64,000 bases of DNA from the NCBI RefSeq assembly GCF_029168335.1, contig NZ_JARGYC010000012.1, positions 17,820-81,819 of the forward strand. The letters run 5' to 3'. The notes beneath the pieces were generated by a model. That model had not been told where the DNA came from. It made no database searches and saw only the letters and a list, made by a program, of their open reading frames with translations. Below, one piece after another: positions 19,756-28,591 of this stretch. The position numbers and the translations under genes are program-made. This DNA is from Psychromarinibacter sediminicola. GTDB lineage: Bacteria; Pseudomonadota; Alphaproteobacteria; Rhodobacterales; Rhodobacteraceae. How positions within the stretch are numbered: position 1 is the first letter of the stretch; the number at the start of each line of letters is the position of its first letter.

Positions 19756-19779
19756 TTGCGTATTTTCAACGAGAAGAAG
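19756..19779 (-). repeat. Single copy of the CTTCTTCTCGTT / AAATACGC motif family
   Basis: The reverse strand reads CTTCTTCTCGTTGAAAATAC then GCAA. It lies in the gap between metY and the GGDEF gene, about 85 bp upstream of the latter. It belongs to the same family as the copies at 3.5, 12.6, 41.0, 41.2 and 56.9-57.3 kb. Function unknown. Confidence 0.65.
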
Positions 19780-19863
19780 ATGCGGGGGGCGTCGCCCTGG
19801 ACCGACGCCGGGAACCATTTCTCAATCTTCTCCGCATAAGGCTGCGCGCAGAGGATGCGTGCC

Positions 19864-21753
19864 ATGGCGGAACAGACCAGCGCGGCGATCCGGCTTCCGG
19901 TCGCCTTCATCGAGGACCTGTCGCGCGCCGCCAGTATCGAGGCAGTGCTGGCGACGGCCGCCGCCTGGCTGCCGGACCTGAACGACGCCGACCGCGCGAA
20001 GCTGACCTTTCGCGACGATACCCGGCTGATCGCGCGCGGCGCGCGGCGCGACGGCATGCACGATATCGACGAGGATCTGGCGCCGATCCGCCCAGGCGAC
20101 CCGCGCGACCGCGTGCTGCAGAGCGGCCTGCCGCTGCAGATGGACGCCGCCGCCCTGGGGCGCGACCCCGACCCGGCGATCCAGGCGCTCTACGACCAGG
20201 GCATGCGCACCGCGCTGTTCGTGCCGATGCGCACCGCCGGCGCCACGGTGGGAATCATCGGGCTGCAGCGCCGGGCGGCCACGCCGTTCGGCGACCTGCA
20301 GATCCGTCAGCTCGGCGCCGCCGGGAGCTGGATCGCGGCGCAGGCGCGGCTGATGCAGCAGCTTCGCTCCAACGCCCGGCTGGCCGAGACCGATCCGCTG
20401 ACCGGGCTGGCCAACCGCGCCCGGCTGATGCGCGTGCTCGACGGGCCCGGCGCGCTGCACCAGGCGGACGGGCATGGCCGCATCGTCGGCGTGCTGCACG
20501 TGGATCTCGACCGCTTCAAGGAGATCAACGACCGGCTGGGCCATGCCACCGGCGACGCGGTGCTGACCCAGGCGGCCGAGATCATGCGGCAGACCGCCGG
20601 TCCCACCGACCTGGTCGCCCGGGTCGGCGGCGACGAGTTCGTGATCGCGACGCGCACCGACCGCCAGGGCCGGCACCTCGCCCGGCTCGCCGCGGCGCTG
20701 GCCGGCCGGCTGGCCGCGCCGATGCGGGTCGGCGGCGTCGACATCCGCTGCCCCGCCTCGATCGGCACGGCAATGGCCAACTCCGGGGCCAGTACGGGAT
20801 CCAATAAGGGGGCCGGTTCAGGGACCAGCGCCGGCGAGGCCGGTACCGGGGCGGAGCGGCTGATCGCGAATGCCGATCTCGCCCTTTACGAGGTCAAGCG
20901 TCAGGGCCGCGGCGGCGTGCGCGCCTTCGCCACGGAGATGCGCGACCGGTTCGAAGCCCGCCGCAGCCTGCACGCCGAACTGCGCGCCGCCGTCGAGGAG
21001 GAGGCGTTCGAGCCGCATTTCCAGCCAATCGTGACCCTGGCGGACGGGGCGCTCGCCGGGGTCGCGGTACTGGCGCGCTGGCCGCATCCCGACCGCGGCC
21101 TGCTGGCACCGGAGGGCTTCCTCGACGCGGCCGCCGAGGTCGGCCTCGCGGCGCGGATCGACACCATCGTGCGCGCCAAGGGGCTTTGCGCGCTGGCCCG
21201 GCTGCGCGCCGCCGGCTGGACCGCGCCGGTGATGTCGGTCAACATTTCCGCCGACACGCTTTCGGACCCGGAGCTGCCCGAGACGCTGCTGTGGGACGTC
21301 CTGGGCCAGGGGCTGCAGCCCGCCGACCTGCGGCTCGACGTGGCGGAATCGCTGCTGATCGCCGATGCCGAGGGCCGGGTCCGCGACCGGATCGCCGCGC
21401 TGTGCGCCAAGGGCTTCGCGGTGGAGATCGACGAATTCGGGACGGGCCACGCCGCCATGCCCCGGATGCGGCAGCTGCAGCTCCGCGGCCTGAAGCTCGC
21501 GCCGGCGCTGACCGAACACCTGCCCGACACCTGCGCCGAGGCGATCCTGGGTGCGATCCTCGCCATGGGCGCCGAGCTGGGCCTCTCCGTCACCGCCAAG
21601 GGCGTGGAAACGGCCGAGGAGCTGGCGCGGCTCCACGCGCTCGGCTGCGACCGGGCGCAGGGCCGTGCGGTCTCCGCGCCGCTGGACGAGGCCGCGCTGA
21701 CCGACTACCTGCGCCGCCACGGCAACCCCCGTCTCCCGCTGGCCGCCGGCTGA
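19864..21753 (+). CDS. GAF-GGDEF-EAL protein with a degenerate EAL domain
   Basis: A 629-residue cytoplasmic signalling protein. Residues 1-170 form a GAF-like sensor domain. A GGDEF domain follows (about 175-350) with intact RVGGDEFVI near residue 255 and the DRFKEINDRLGHATGD substrate segment, so it probably makes cyclic di-GMP. The EAL domain (about 370-620) has lost key residues: the EAL triplet reads AVL (VAVLARW, ~400), the metal-binding DDFG reads DEFG, the KxD lysine segment reads KLAP, and the last catalytic Glu is Lys (AKGVET, ~577). It is therefore unlikely to hydrolyse c-di-GMP and may bind it instead. ATG 19864 is chosen because GAGG sits 9 bp upstream; ATG 19855 is too close to it. 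No membrane segment. Confidence 0.9.
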   Translation: MAEQTSAAIRLPVAFIEDLSRAASIEAVLATAAAWLPDLNDADRAKLTFRDDTRLIARGARRDGMHDIDEDLAPIRPGDPRDRVLQSGLPLQMDAAALGRDPDPAIQALYDQGMRTALFVPMRTAGATVGIIGLQRRAATPFGDLQIRQLGAAGSWIAAQARLMQQLRSNARLAETDPLTGLANRARLMRVLDGPGALHQADGHGRIVGVLHVDLDRFKEINDRLGHATGDAVLTQAAEIMRQTAGPTDLVARVGGDEFVIATRTDRQGRHLARLAAALAGRLAAPMRVGGVDIRCPASIGTAMANSGASTGSNKGAGSGTSAGEAGTGAERLIANADLALYEVKRQGRGGVRAFATEMRDRFEARRSLHAELRAAVEEEAFEPHFQPIVTLADGALAGVAVLARWPHPDRGLLAPEGFLDAAAEVGLAARIDTIVRAKGLCALARLRAAGWTAPVMSVNISADTLSDPELPETLLWDVLGQGLQPADLRLDVAESLLIADAEGRVRDRIAALCAKGFAVEIDEFGTGHAAMPRMRQLQLRGLKLAPALTEHLPDTCAEAILGAILAMGAELGLSVTAKGVETAEELARLHALGCDRAQGRAVSAPLDEAALTDYLRRHGNPRLPLAAG

Positions 21754-21763
21754 CAGCGACCGG

Positions 21764-22705
21764 TCAGGCCGCGTCGCGCAGGCCGAAAAAGCCGGCCGTC
21801 TCCGCCATGACGCGGTCCCGCACCTCCGGCCGTTCCATCAGCACCTCGTGCTCGGCCCGGTCGACGAGCTCCAGCCGCCCGCCCGGCCAGCCGGCCATCC
21901 GCGCGTGGATCGGGTCGGTGTCGACCACCCGCTCGTTGCCGCCGAGCCAGGTGAGGCAGGGCACCTCCGGCGCCGGCCGCCGCGCCAGCGCGCGCGTCTC
22001 CATCAGCGCCTCGAACAGCCAGTGCAGACTGGGCCCGCCCAGCGCCAGATCGGGATGCTCGGAGACCTGCCGTAGCATATAGTCGAACATCTCCCGGTCC
22101 GTCGTCAGCACGTTGTCTTCGAACGGCGCGCCCTCGACGTAGGTCTCCGGCGCCGTGCCCGGCACATAGCGGTGCCCGAAGCCCATCCGCTGCGACGCCC
22201 AGGACAGCGACCAGGCCACCGGCCGCAACAGCCCGCTGATCGGGATGCCCCACATCGGCGCGGTAAACGCGGCCGCCCGCACCGGCAGATCCTCCATCAG
22301 GCTGCGCAGCCCGATGCAGCCGCCCATCGAATGGGCGATCAGGAAATAGGGCTCCGCCAGCCCCTCGGCCCGCGCCAGCCGCAGCATCTCGGCCACGTCG
22401 AGCTGATAGTCGGGAAATTCGATCACATGGCCCGTGGCGCGGTCGTCGAGATGCCGCTCGGCCAGCCCCTGCCCGCGCCAGTCGATGGCGATGACCGACA
22501 GCCCGAGCGCCCGGAACTCCCCGGCGGTCCGGCCGTATTTCTCGACATATTCGGTGCGCCCCGGGAACAGCAAGACGGTCCCCCGCGTCCCGCCCGGCCA
22601 AACCGCCAGCCGCAGCCGCACCCCGTCCTCGGCCCGCACCCAGACGGCGCGGGCGTCTTCCGGCCCCTCGGCGACCGCGTGGTGGAACGGCGCCGGCTCG
22701 GGCAT
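21764..22705 (-). CDS. Alpha/beta hydrolase, lysophospholipase-like
   Basis: A 313-residue serine hydrolase related to PldB/monoglyceride lipases. The oxyanion segment LFPGRTEYVEKYGR, the DWRGQGLAERH motif and the nucleophile elbow LIAHSMGGCIG (about residues 125-135) are present. The acid is probably the Asp in NERVVDTDPIH and the His is in DRAEHEVLME near the C-terminus, completing the triad. The substrate is likely a lysophospholipid or monoacylglycerol. It starts one base after the stop of the SCP2-type gene on the same strand, so the two form an operon. It converges on the GGDEF gene, leaving only 10 bp between the stops. Confidence 0.9.
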   Translation of the reverse strand: MPEPAPFHHAVAEGPEDARAVWVRAEDGVRLRLAVWPGGTRGTVLLFPGRTEYVEKYGRTAGEFRALGLSVIAIDWRGQGLAERHLDDRATGHVIEFPDYQLDVAEMLRLARAEGLAEPYFLIAHSMGGCIGLRSLMEDLPVRAAAFTAPMWGIPISGLLRPVAWSLSWASQRMGFGHRYVPGTAPETYVEGAPFEDNVLTTDREMFDYMLRQVSEHPDLALGGPSLHWLFEALMETRALARRPAPEVPCLTWLGGNERVVDTDPIHARMAGWPGGRLELVDRAEHEVLMERPEVRDRVMAETAGFFGLRDAA

Positions 22706-22706
22706 G

Positions 22707-22994
22707 TCAGTTGAGAACGGCGCCCAGCTGCATCGCCATGCCCATGTCGCCGTCGACCGACAGCTTGCCGGTCATGAAGGCCGAGGTCGGGTCGAGGTCG
22801 CCTTCGAGGATCGCGCGGAAGGTCTCGGCATCCGAGGTGAGCGTCACGTCGGCCTCTTCGTCGGCGGCGCGTACACCGGCCGAATCGAGCATGATGGACC
22901 CCTCGTTCTCGATCACGAACTTGGCCCGGCCGTCGAACTCGCTGGTGTCCTTCTCGCTCAGCGCCGCGACGGCGCCGTTGATGACGTCGCTCAT
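22707..22994 (-). CDS. SCP2 sterol-binding domain protein
   Basis: A 95-residue protein consisting only of an SCP2-like lipid-binding domain: AKFVIENEGSIMLDSAGV, then ADVTLTSDAETFRAILEGDLDPTSAFMTGKLSVDGDMGMAMQLG, the typical ending (quoted in part: FMTGKLSVDGDMGMAMQL). Such small proteins bind acyl-CoAs or other lipids in the cytoplasm. CGAGGAGCC precedes the ATG. It is the first gene of a two-gene operon with the lysophospholipase-like hydrolase, which supports a role in handling membrane lipid or fatty acyl chains. It is divergent from the TPR gene, with 69 bp between them. Confidence 0.9.
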   Translation of the reverse strand: MSDVINGAVAALSEKDTSEFDGRAKFVIENEGSIMLDSAGVRAADEEADVTLTSDAETFRAILEGDLDPTSAFMTGKLSVDGDMGMAMQLGAVLN

Positions 22995-23063
22995 GGAAGA
23001 GGCTCCTCGATTTGTGACCCGCGCGGGGCTCGCATTTCGCTTCCGCAGCAGTATGCTCCGGTT

Positions 23064-23615
23064 ATGGGAAAGATGAAACGGTTCTGCAAATCTGTCGTTG
23101 CGACATATCTCCTGACCGCCGGCGCCGTGCTGGCGCAGGAGGCGGATATGGACGCGCTGCTCGCCGAACTGGCCGACCCGGACACCGGGAACTGGGAGCA
23201 GGTGGAGCGCAAGATCCGCCTGGAATGGTCGAAATCCGGCTCGCCCGCGATGGACCTTCTGCTGATGCGCGGCCGCGACGCGATCGAGGACGGCGACCTG
23301 GACCTCGCGCTCGACCACTTCACGGCGCTGACCGATCACGCGCCCGATTTCGCCGAGGGCTGGACCAGCCGGGCCAGCGTCTACTTCCAGAAGGAGCTCT
23401 ACGGCCCCGCGCTGCACGACCTGGGCCGCGCGCTGACGCTGAACCCGAACCATTTCGAGGCGCTGTCGGGCCTTGCGGTGATTCTCGAGGAGACCGGCAA
23501 TCGCGAGGACGCGCTGGAGGCGTGGCGGATGGTGGCCGACCTGCACCCGCACCGCCCCGAGACCCAGGCGGCGATCGAGCGGCTGGAGAAGGAATTCGGC
23601 GGCTCGTCGCTCTGA
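23064..23615 (+). CDS. Exported TPR-repeat protein
   Basis: A 183-residue protein with a cleavable signal peptide: basic KMKRFCKSV, a hydrophobic core, and a likely cut after AVLA before QEA (about residue 25). The mature part holds about three tetratricopeptide repeats (LDLALDHFTALTDHAPDFAEGWTSRASVYF; LGRALTLNPNHFEALSGLAVI; EDALEAWRMVADLHPHRPE). TPR domains bind protein partners, so a periplasmic scaffold role is expected. The start could be 23064 or 23073. The family is widespread in Rhodobacteraceae without a fixed function. The SUV3-like helicase follows in the same direction. Confidence 0.85.
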   Translation: MGKMKRFCKSVVATYLLTAGAVLAQEADMDALLAELADPDTGNWEQVERKIRLEWSKSGSPAMDLLLMRGRDAIEDGDLDLALDHFTALTDHAPDFAEGWTSRASVYFQKELYGPALHDLGRALTLNPNHFEALSGLAVILEETGNREDALEAWRMVADLHPHRPETQAAIERLEKEFGGSSL

Positions 23616-23756
23616 GCCGCCCGCTCCTATACATCGCCCTCCGGCTGCATTACATCCAATTTGAGTGAAACGGACAGGACCGGGACGCAAAGGCCCCCGA
23701 GGGGTCGGCGCAGAGGCCCCGCGGCGGGGCCCGACCCGGTAAGCAGAGGCAGTACG

Positions 23757-26705
23757 ATGGGCGAACAGGCGCGGATCACGGCGGTTCTGGGGCCCACCAA
23801 TACCGGCAAGACCCATTACGCGATCGAACGGATGCTGGCGCATCGCACCGGCGTCATCGGTCTGCCGCTCCGGCTCCTGGCGCGCGAGGTCTACGACCGG
23901 ATCGTGAAGCTGCGCGGACCGTCGGTGGTGGCGCTGGTCACCGGCGAGGAGCGTATCGTGCCGGAGCGGACGCAATACTGGGTCTGCACGACCGAGGCGA
24001 TGCCGCAGGGCCTGTTGCCCGACTTCCTGGCCATCGACGAGGTTCAGCTCTGCGCCGACCCCGAGCGCGGCCACGTCTTCACCGACCGCCTTCTCCGCGC
24101 CCGCGGCACCCACGAGACGCTGCTTCTGGGCGCCGACACGATGCGCGGCGCCATCGCGGCGCTGGTGCCGAAGGTCCAGTTCGCCCGCCGCGACCGGTTC
24201 TCCGAGCTGCTCTACATCGGCCCCAAGAAGATCAGCCGGATGCCCCGCCGTTCGGCCATCGTCGGCTTCTCGGTCGACCAGGTCTATGCCATCGCCGAGC
24301 TGATCCGCCGGCAGAAGGGCGGCGCCGCGGTGGTGATGGGCGCGCTCAGCCCGCGCACCCGGAACGCGCAGGTCGATCTCTACCAAAACGGCGACGTGGA
24401 CTACCTGGTGGCGACCGACGCCATCGGCATGGGGCTGAACCTCGACATCGACCACGTCGCGTTTTCGTCGCTCGCCAAGTTCGACGGCCGCCGGATGCGC
24501 CCCTTGCAGCCCAACGAGCTGGCCCAGATCGCCGGCCGCGCCGGCCGTTACACCCGCGACGGCACCTTCGGCACCACCGGCGAGGCGCCGGGGCTGGACG
24601 AGGGCGTGGCCGAGGCGATCCAGGACCACCGCTTCGCGCCCATCCGCAAGCTGCAATGGCGCAATCCCGATCTCGACTTCGGCTCGATCCCGGGCCTGAT
24701 CGACTCGCTGGAGGCGAAGCCCGACGACGAGCGCCTGACCCGCGGCCGCGAGGCCGACGACCTGATGGCGCTGAAGCTTCTGGGCGACGTCGACGCGGTG
24801 CGCCAGCGCGCCACCGGCCCCAAGGACATCCAGCTTCTCTGGGACGTCTGCCGCATCCCCGATTTCCGCGGCATCAGCCATGCCGAACACGCGGGGTTGC
24901 TGGAGACGATTTTCCGCTATCTTCAGGAATACGGCCGCGTCCCCGACGACTGGCTGGCGCGGCAGGTGAAGCGGATCGACCGCACCGACGGGGAAATCGA
25001 CACCCTGTCGAAACGGTTGGCATATATCCGCACATGGACCTATGTGGCGCAGCGCTCGGGCTGGCTGGATGACGAAACTCATTGGCGCGGCGCGACCCGC
25101 GCTGTAGAAGACCGTTTGTCGGACGCCCTGCACGAGCGGCTGACGCAAAGATTTGTGGACCGGCGCACCAGCGTGCTGATGCGCCGGCTCAAGCAGAAGG
25201 AGAGCCTTGTGGCCGAGGTGAACGACAAGGGCGAGGTGACCGTCGAGGGCCAGTATGTGGGCCGGCTGGAAGGGTTCCGCTTCAGCCAGGACAAGGCGGG
25301 GTCGCCCGACGAGGCCAAGACGCTGCGCCAGGCGTCGCTGCAGGCGCTGAAGCCGGAGTTCCACCTGCGCGCCGACCGGTTCTACAACGCCCCCGACACG
25401 GAAATCGACTTCACCGACCAGGGCGGGCTGATGTGGGGCGAGCTGGCGATCGGCAAGCTGGTCGCGGGCCCCGAGCCGCTGAAGCCGCAGGCCGAGGCCT
25501 TCGTCGACGAAGAGGCCGGGCCGGACGTGCAGCAGAAGGTGCAGCGCCGGCTGCAGCATTTCATCGACCGCAAGGTCGCCACGCTGTTCGAGCCTCTGAT
25601 GAACATGCAGCGGGACGAGACGCTGACCGGCCTCGCCCGCGGCTTCGCCTTCCGCATGGTCGAGGCGATGGGCGTGATCCCGCGCGACCAGGTCGCCGGA
25701 GAGGTGAAGGATCTCGACCAGGACGCCCGCTCGATGCTGCGCAAGCATGGCATCCGCTTCGGCCAGTTCACCGTGTTCATGCCGCTCCTGCTGAAGCCCG
25801 CGCCGACCCGGCTGCGCCTGGTGCTCTGGGGTCTGTCGCAAGGGCTGGACGAGTTCCCCGACAGCCCGCCGCCGGGCCTGGTGACGATCCCGACCCACGG
25901 CGACGCGCCCGACAGCTATCATACCATGGCCGGCTATCGCCGCGCCGGCGACCGGGCGATCCGCATCGACATGCTGGAACGCCTCGCCGACATGCTGCGC
26001 GCCGAGGACAGCCGCGGCGGTTTCGAGGCGACGGCCGACATGCTGTCGATCACCGGCATGACGCTGGAGCAGTTCGCCGGCCTGATGGAGGGCCTCGGCT
26101 ACAAGGCCGAGAAGGGCGAGCGCGAGAAGGTGAAGCCGGTGGCCGAGGTCGTCCCCGGCGACGCCGAGCCCAGCGCCCCCGCCGACGCGCCCGAACCGGG
26201 GCCCGACGCGGCCGACGCCCCCACCCCCGACACCCCGGTGATGGACGCGGGCGAAGAACCGCAGGGCGGCATCACCGGCCAGCCGGAGGCGCCCGCGCCC
26301 GCCGAGGAACCGGCCCCCGAGGCCGAGGTCGAGGCGGTTCCGGCCGAGGGCACCGCGCCCGTCGACGAGGTCGCCGACAACGTCGAGAAGGTCGACGACC
26401 AGATCGCCGAGACGCCGGAGGAAGAGATCCTGCCCGGCACCGCGCCCGACGCCGATGCGGGCCCCGAGATCGAGGTCTACTACACCTTCACCTGGGCCGG
26501 TTTCGGCCGTAAGCGCGAGGGCAATCGCCCGCCCAAGGGCAAGGGCAAGCCGAAGGGCAAGGGCAAGCGCCCGCCGCAGGCCAAGGGCAAGGGCGGCGAC
26601 GGCCAGAAGGGCCGCAATTACGAAAGCCGCCCGCCCAAGAAGGACAAGATCGACCCCGACAACCCCTTCGCGGCCGCGCTGATGGGGCTGAAGGACAAGA
26701 CTTGA
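23757..26705 (+). CDS. SUV3-like DExH-box RNA helicase
   Basis: A 982-residue helicase resembling mitochondrial SUV3, which unwinds RNA during degradation. Walker A is LGPTNTGKTHYAIE (about residues 11-24) and motif II is AIDEVQLCADPERG. A second RecA domain has DAIGMGLNLDIDHVAFSS and motif VI QIAGRAGR. A helical C-terminal domain follows. The last 220 residues are first acidic and Pro/Ala-rich, then very basic (repeated KGKGK), probably an RNA-binding tail. ATG 23757 is chosen; a TTG 96 bp upstream is in frame but encodes a Arg/Gly-rich extension. In related genomes this gene normally precedes the S4 protein, fdxA and carD. Here a PIN pair intervenes. Confidence 0.9.
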   Translation: MGEQARITAVLGPTNTGKTHYAIERMLAHRTGVIGLPLRLLAREVYDRIVKLRGPSVVALVTGEERIVPERTQYWVCTTEAMPQGLLPDFLAIDEVQLCADPERGHVFTDRLLRARGTHETLLLGADTMRGAIAALVPKVQFARRDRFSELLYIGPKKISRMPRRSAIVGFSVDQVYAIAELIRRQKGGAAVVMGALSPRTRNAQVDLYQNGDVDYLVATDAIGMGLNLDIDHVAFSSLAKFDGRRMRPLQPNELAQIAGRAGRYTRDGTFGTTGEAPGLDEGVAEAIQDHRFAPIRKLQWRNPDLDFGSIPGLIDSLEAKPDDERLTRGREADDLMALKLLGDVDAVRQRATGPKDIQLLWDVCRIPDFRGISHAEHAGLLETIFRYLQEYGRVPDDWLARQVKRIDRTDGEIDTLSKRLAYIRTWTYVAQRSGWLDDETHWRGATRAVEDRLSDALHERLTQRFVDRRTSVLMRRLKQKESLVAEVNDKGEVTVEGQYVGRLEGFRFSQDKAGSPDEAKTLRQASLQALKPEFHLRADRFYNAPDTEIDFTDQGGLMWGELAIGKLVAGPEPLKPQAEAFVDEEAGPDVQQKVQRRLQHFIDRKVATLFEPLMNMQRDETLTGLARGFAFRMVEAMGVIPRDQVAGEVKDLDQDARSMLRKHGIRFGQFTVFMPLLLKPAPTRLRLVLWGLSQGLDEFPDSPPPGLVTIPTHGDAPDSYHTMAGYRRAGDRAIRIDMLERLADMLRAEDSRGGFEATADMLSITGMTLEQFAGLMEGLGYKAEKGEREKVKPVAEVVPGDAEPSAPADAPEPGPDAADAPTPDTPVMDAGEEPQGGITGQPEAPAPAEEPAPEAEVEAVPAEGTAPVDEVADNVEKVDDQIAETPEEEILPGTAPDADAGPEIEVYYTFTWAGFGRKREGNRPPKGKGKPKGKGKRPPQAKGKGGDGQKGRNYESRPPKKDKIDPDNPFAAALMGLKDKT

Positions 26706-26745
26706 ACGCGCGCCCCTGATGGGCCGTCGGTTTCAGGAGGCGACG

Positions 26746-27051
26746 ATGAGTATTGCAGCCGCCCAGACCTTTTCCGCCCAGCAAGCGGTGGATGCTGCGT
26801 TCGCCGAATTTCACCGGTTCTTTGCCGCCGCGGACGTCAAGAATGCCCTTCTGGAAGAGCTCGACTACGACGAGCAGGCAGACGAATGGCTTGTCAGAAT
26901 CGGGTTCGATGTGGGGCGCACTGCGATCCTGAAACCGGGCACAAACGCCTTGGCCGCGTTGGTTCACCAAGAAGAGGTTCGGCCGGTAAGAGAGACCCGG
27001 ACGTTTGTACTGCAAGGCTCCGATGGCGCGCTCAAAAGGATCGCTTCCTGA
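26746..27051 (+). CDS. Small protein paired with a PIN-domain gene
   Basis: A 101-residue protein of unknown family. The N-terminal half is helical (AVDAAFAEFHRFFAAADVKNALLEELDYD). The rest is a run of strands (EWLVRIGFDVGRT; EVRPVRETRTFVLQGSDGALKRIAS), giving an alpha + beta single-domain pattern. CAGGAGG precedes ATG 26746. Its TGA is directly followed by the TTG start of the PIN-domain gene, so the two are translated as a unit. By position it is the candidate partner or antitoxin, though it lacks an AbrB, RHH or Phd-type DNA-binding motif. Its GC content and codon use look lower than those of its neighbours, as in the PIN gene. Confidence 0.7.
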   Translation: MSIAAAQTFSAQQAVDAAFAEFHRFFAAADVKNALLEELDYDEQADEWLVRIGFDVGRTAILKPGTNALAALVHQEEVRPVRETRTFVLQGSDGALKRIAS

Positions 27052-27510
27052 TTGGCCGAAGTACTGATCGACACGAACCTCGTACTTCTCTTCGTCGTGG
27101 GAGAGGCGAACCCGGGCGCGATCAGCACACACAGGCGACTCGGTGCGTTTGATGCCACTGACCTTGCATTACTCAAGAACCGACTGGCCCGGTACTCCGG
27201 CCATGTGACCCTACCGAACATCCTCACGGAAACATCCAACCTGTTGCGGATCGGAAAAGACCCGAGGAGTGCGGAACCCGCCAAGCTTCTTGTGCGCTAT
27301 GCTCAGACCGCGCGCGAGCTGTACGTACCAAGCCATGACGTCGGCAGTCGTGACGAGTTCTTCAAGTTCGGACTTACCGACACCGCTATCGCCTCGCTGT
27401 TCCATGAAGGGATTTCCGTCATCACTGTGGATTTCGACTTTTACGGGTTCCTGACATATCTCGGTATGGACGCGATAAACCTGCGTCACGACCGGTCGCC
27501 GAGCCAGTAG
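27052..27510 (+). CDS. PIN-domain protein (putative ribonuclease)
   Basis: A 152-residue protein with the PIN fold. The first acidic site is in EVLIDTNLVLLF (about residue 7). A Glu is in LPNILTETSNLLR (about residue 65). A later Asp is in GLTDTAIASLF and the last in VITVDFDFYGF. This is the spacing of VapC-type endoribonucleases. It starts with TTG immediately after the stop of the 101-residue partner. Sampled lines are about 45-62% GC against roughly 70% around them, and the pair interrupts a usually conserved gene order. It may therefore be an acquired toxin-antitoxin-like module. RNase activity is inferred from the fold only. Confidence 0.8.
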   Translation: MAEVLIDTNLVLLFVVGEANPGAISTHRRLGAFDATDLALLKNRLARYSGHVTLPNILTETSNLLRIGKDPRSAEPAKLLVRYAQTARELYVPSHDVGSRDEFFKFGLTDTAIASLFHEGISVITVDFDFYGFLTYLGMDAINLRHDRSPSQ

Positions 27511-27518
27511 ATAACCCG

Positions 27519-27899
27519 ATGCCGGAAGCTCCCTCATCACCCAAAACCCGCCTCGACAAGTGGCTGTGGTACGCGCGCTTCTTCAAGACCCGCGGGCTGG
27601 CGGCCAAGACGGTCTCGGCCGGTCACGTCCGGGTGAACGCGACGCGGGTGTCGAAACCGGCGCACGCCGTCGGCCCGGGCGACACGCTGACCTTCGCGCA
27701 GGGCAAGCGCATCCGCGTGGTCCGCATCCTCGCCCCCGGCACACGGCGCGGCCCGGCGCCCGAGGCGCAGGCGCTCTACGACGATCTCACGCCGGCGCCC
27801 GATCCGACGCCGCCCGCGCCGAAATACGACCGCGGCGGCCGGCCGACCAAGAAAGATCGCCGCAAGGCCGACGCGGCCCGCCGAACCGACCTTGAATGA
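27519..27899 (+). CDS. S4-domain RNA-binding protein (Hsp15-like)
   Basis: A 126-residue protein with an N-terminal S4 RNA-binding domain: [20 protein letters not shown] then [28 protein letters not shown] (about residues 8-55). A Pro-rich linker and a basic tail ([18 protein letters not shown]) follow. Hsp15-like proteins bind free 50S subunits carrying nascent chains after heat shock. The basic tail is usual in alphaproteobacterial members. It starts 8 bp after the PIN gene and lies 49 bp before fdxA. Confidence 0.92.
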   Translation: MPEAPSSPKTRLDKWLWYARFFKTRGLAAKTVSAGHVRVNATRVSKPAHAVGPGDTLTFAQGKRIRVVRILAPGTRRGPAPEAQALYDDLTPAPDPTPPAPKYDRGGRPTKKDRRKADAARRTDLE

Positions 27900-27948
27900 T
27901 CCGCGCCGCTGGAATAGCTGTGGCCCAAGCCAAAGGCCGGAACCACCC

Positions 27949-28287
27949 ATGACCTATATCGTCAACGACAACTGCATCGCCTGCAAATACACCGACTGCG
28001 TCGAGGTCTGCCCCGTGGACTGCTTCTACGAGGGCGAGAACATGCTGGTGATCCATCCCGACGAATGCATCGACTGCGGCGTCTGCGAGCCCGAATGCCC
28101 CGCCGAGGCGATCCTGCCCGACACCGAGCCCGACACCGAGAAATGGGTCGAGTTCAACCGCAAGTACTCCGAGATGTGGCCGGTCATCATCACCAAGAAG
28201 GATCCGCTGCCCGATGCCGAGGAGCGCGACGGCGAATCCGGCAAGCTGGAGAAGTACTTCTCGGAAAATCCCGGCGAGGGCGGCTGA
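27949..28287 (+). CDS. fdxA: Seven-iron ferredoxin FdxA
   Basis: A 112-residue ferredoxin expected to carry one [3Fe-4S] and one [4Fe-4S] cluster. Cysteines are arranged as [20 protein letters not shown] (residues ~8-27) and [17 protein letters not shown] (~39-55), the typical FdxA pattern. The C-terminal extension [17 protein letters not shown] is also characteristic. It serves as a low-potential electron carrier; the partner is unknown. ATG 27949 opens the conserved MTYIV. It precedes carD with a 304-bp gap holding a promoter. Confidence 0.95.
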   Translation: MTYIVNDNCIACKYTDCVEVCPVDCFYEGENMLVIHPDECIDCGVCEPECPAEAILPDTEPDTEKWVEFNRKYSEMWPVIITKKDPLPDAEERDGESGKLEKYFSENPGEGG

Positions 28288-28406
28288 AGCCCCGATTCGG
28301 CACGTCAGCATCGTTGACGTAACGTTTCGCCGGCCGGGATCCAAAATTCGGCATTGTCAAGCCGCTGAAAACGCATGTTTTTGGCCGGCGCCGGCTGTGT
28401 GGTGCT

Positions 28407-28434
28407 TTGAATCTGAGCGTTTTTCTGCTATATT
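28407..28434 (+). promoter_or_regulatory. Sigma-70-type promoter upstream of carD
   Basis: TTGAAT at 28407-28412 and TATATT at 28429-28434 are separated by 16 bp, a good match to a housekeeping promoter. It lies in an AT-richer patch within the 304-bp gap between fdxA and carD. Transcription would begin around 28441, giving a leader of about 150 nt before the carD ATG. The rest of the gap contains a short inverted repeat ACGTCA/TGACGT (about 28302-28320) and no gene. Confidence 0.65.
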
Positions 28435-28591
28435 CTCGTCATATCGACGCTGGTAACCCGATGCCACCCGCAGGGGCTCTGTTCCTGAGGATGGTTTTTT
28501 TGGCGCCACTGTCCGGATTTCTCTGGGGGAAAGCCGGGCGCCGGGGAGCTTCGTCACGGGCCCTGACGGGCCTTCCGAGGAAGGACGCTGC

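Noticed and set aside
22707..25922. A 1071-residue reverse-strand frame through the helicase
   Set aside because: Only its last 95 residues (22707-22994) are a real SCP2-domain gene. The remainder is antisense to the TPR and helicase genes and has shadow composition.
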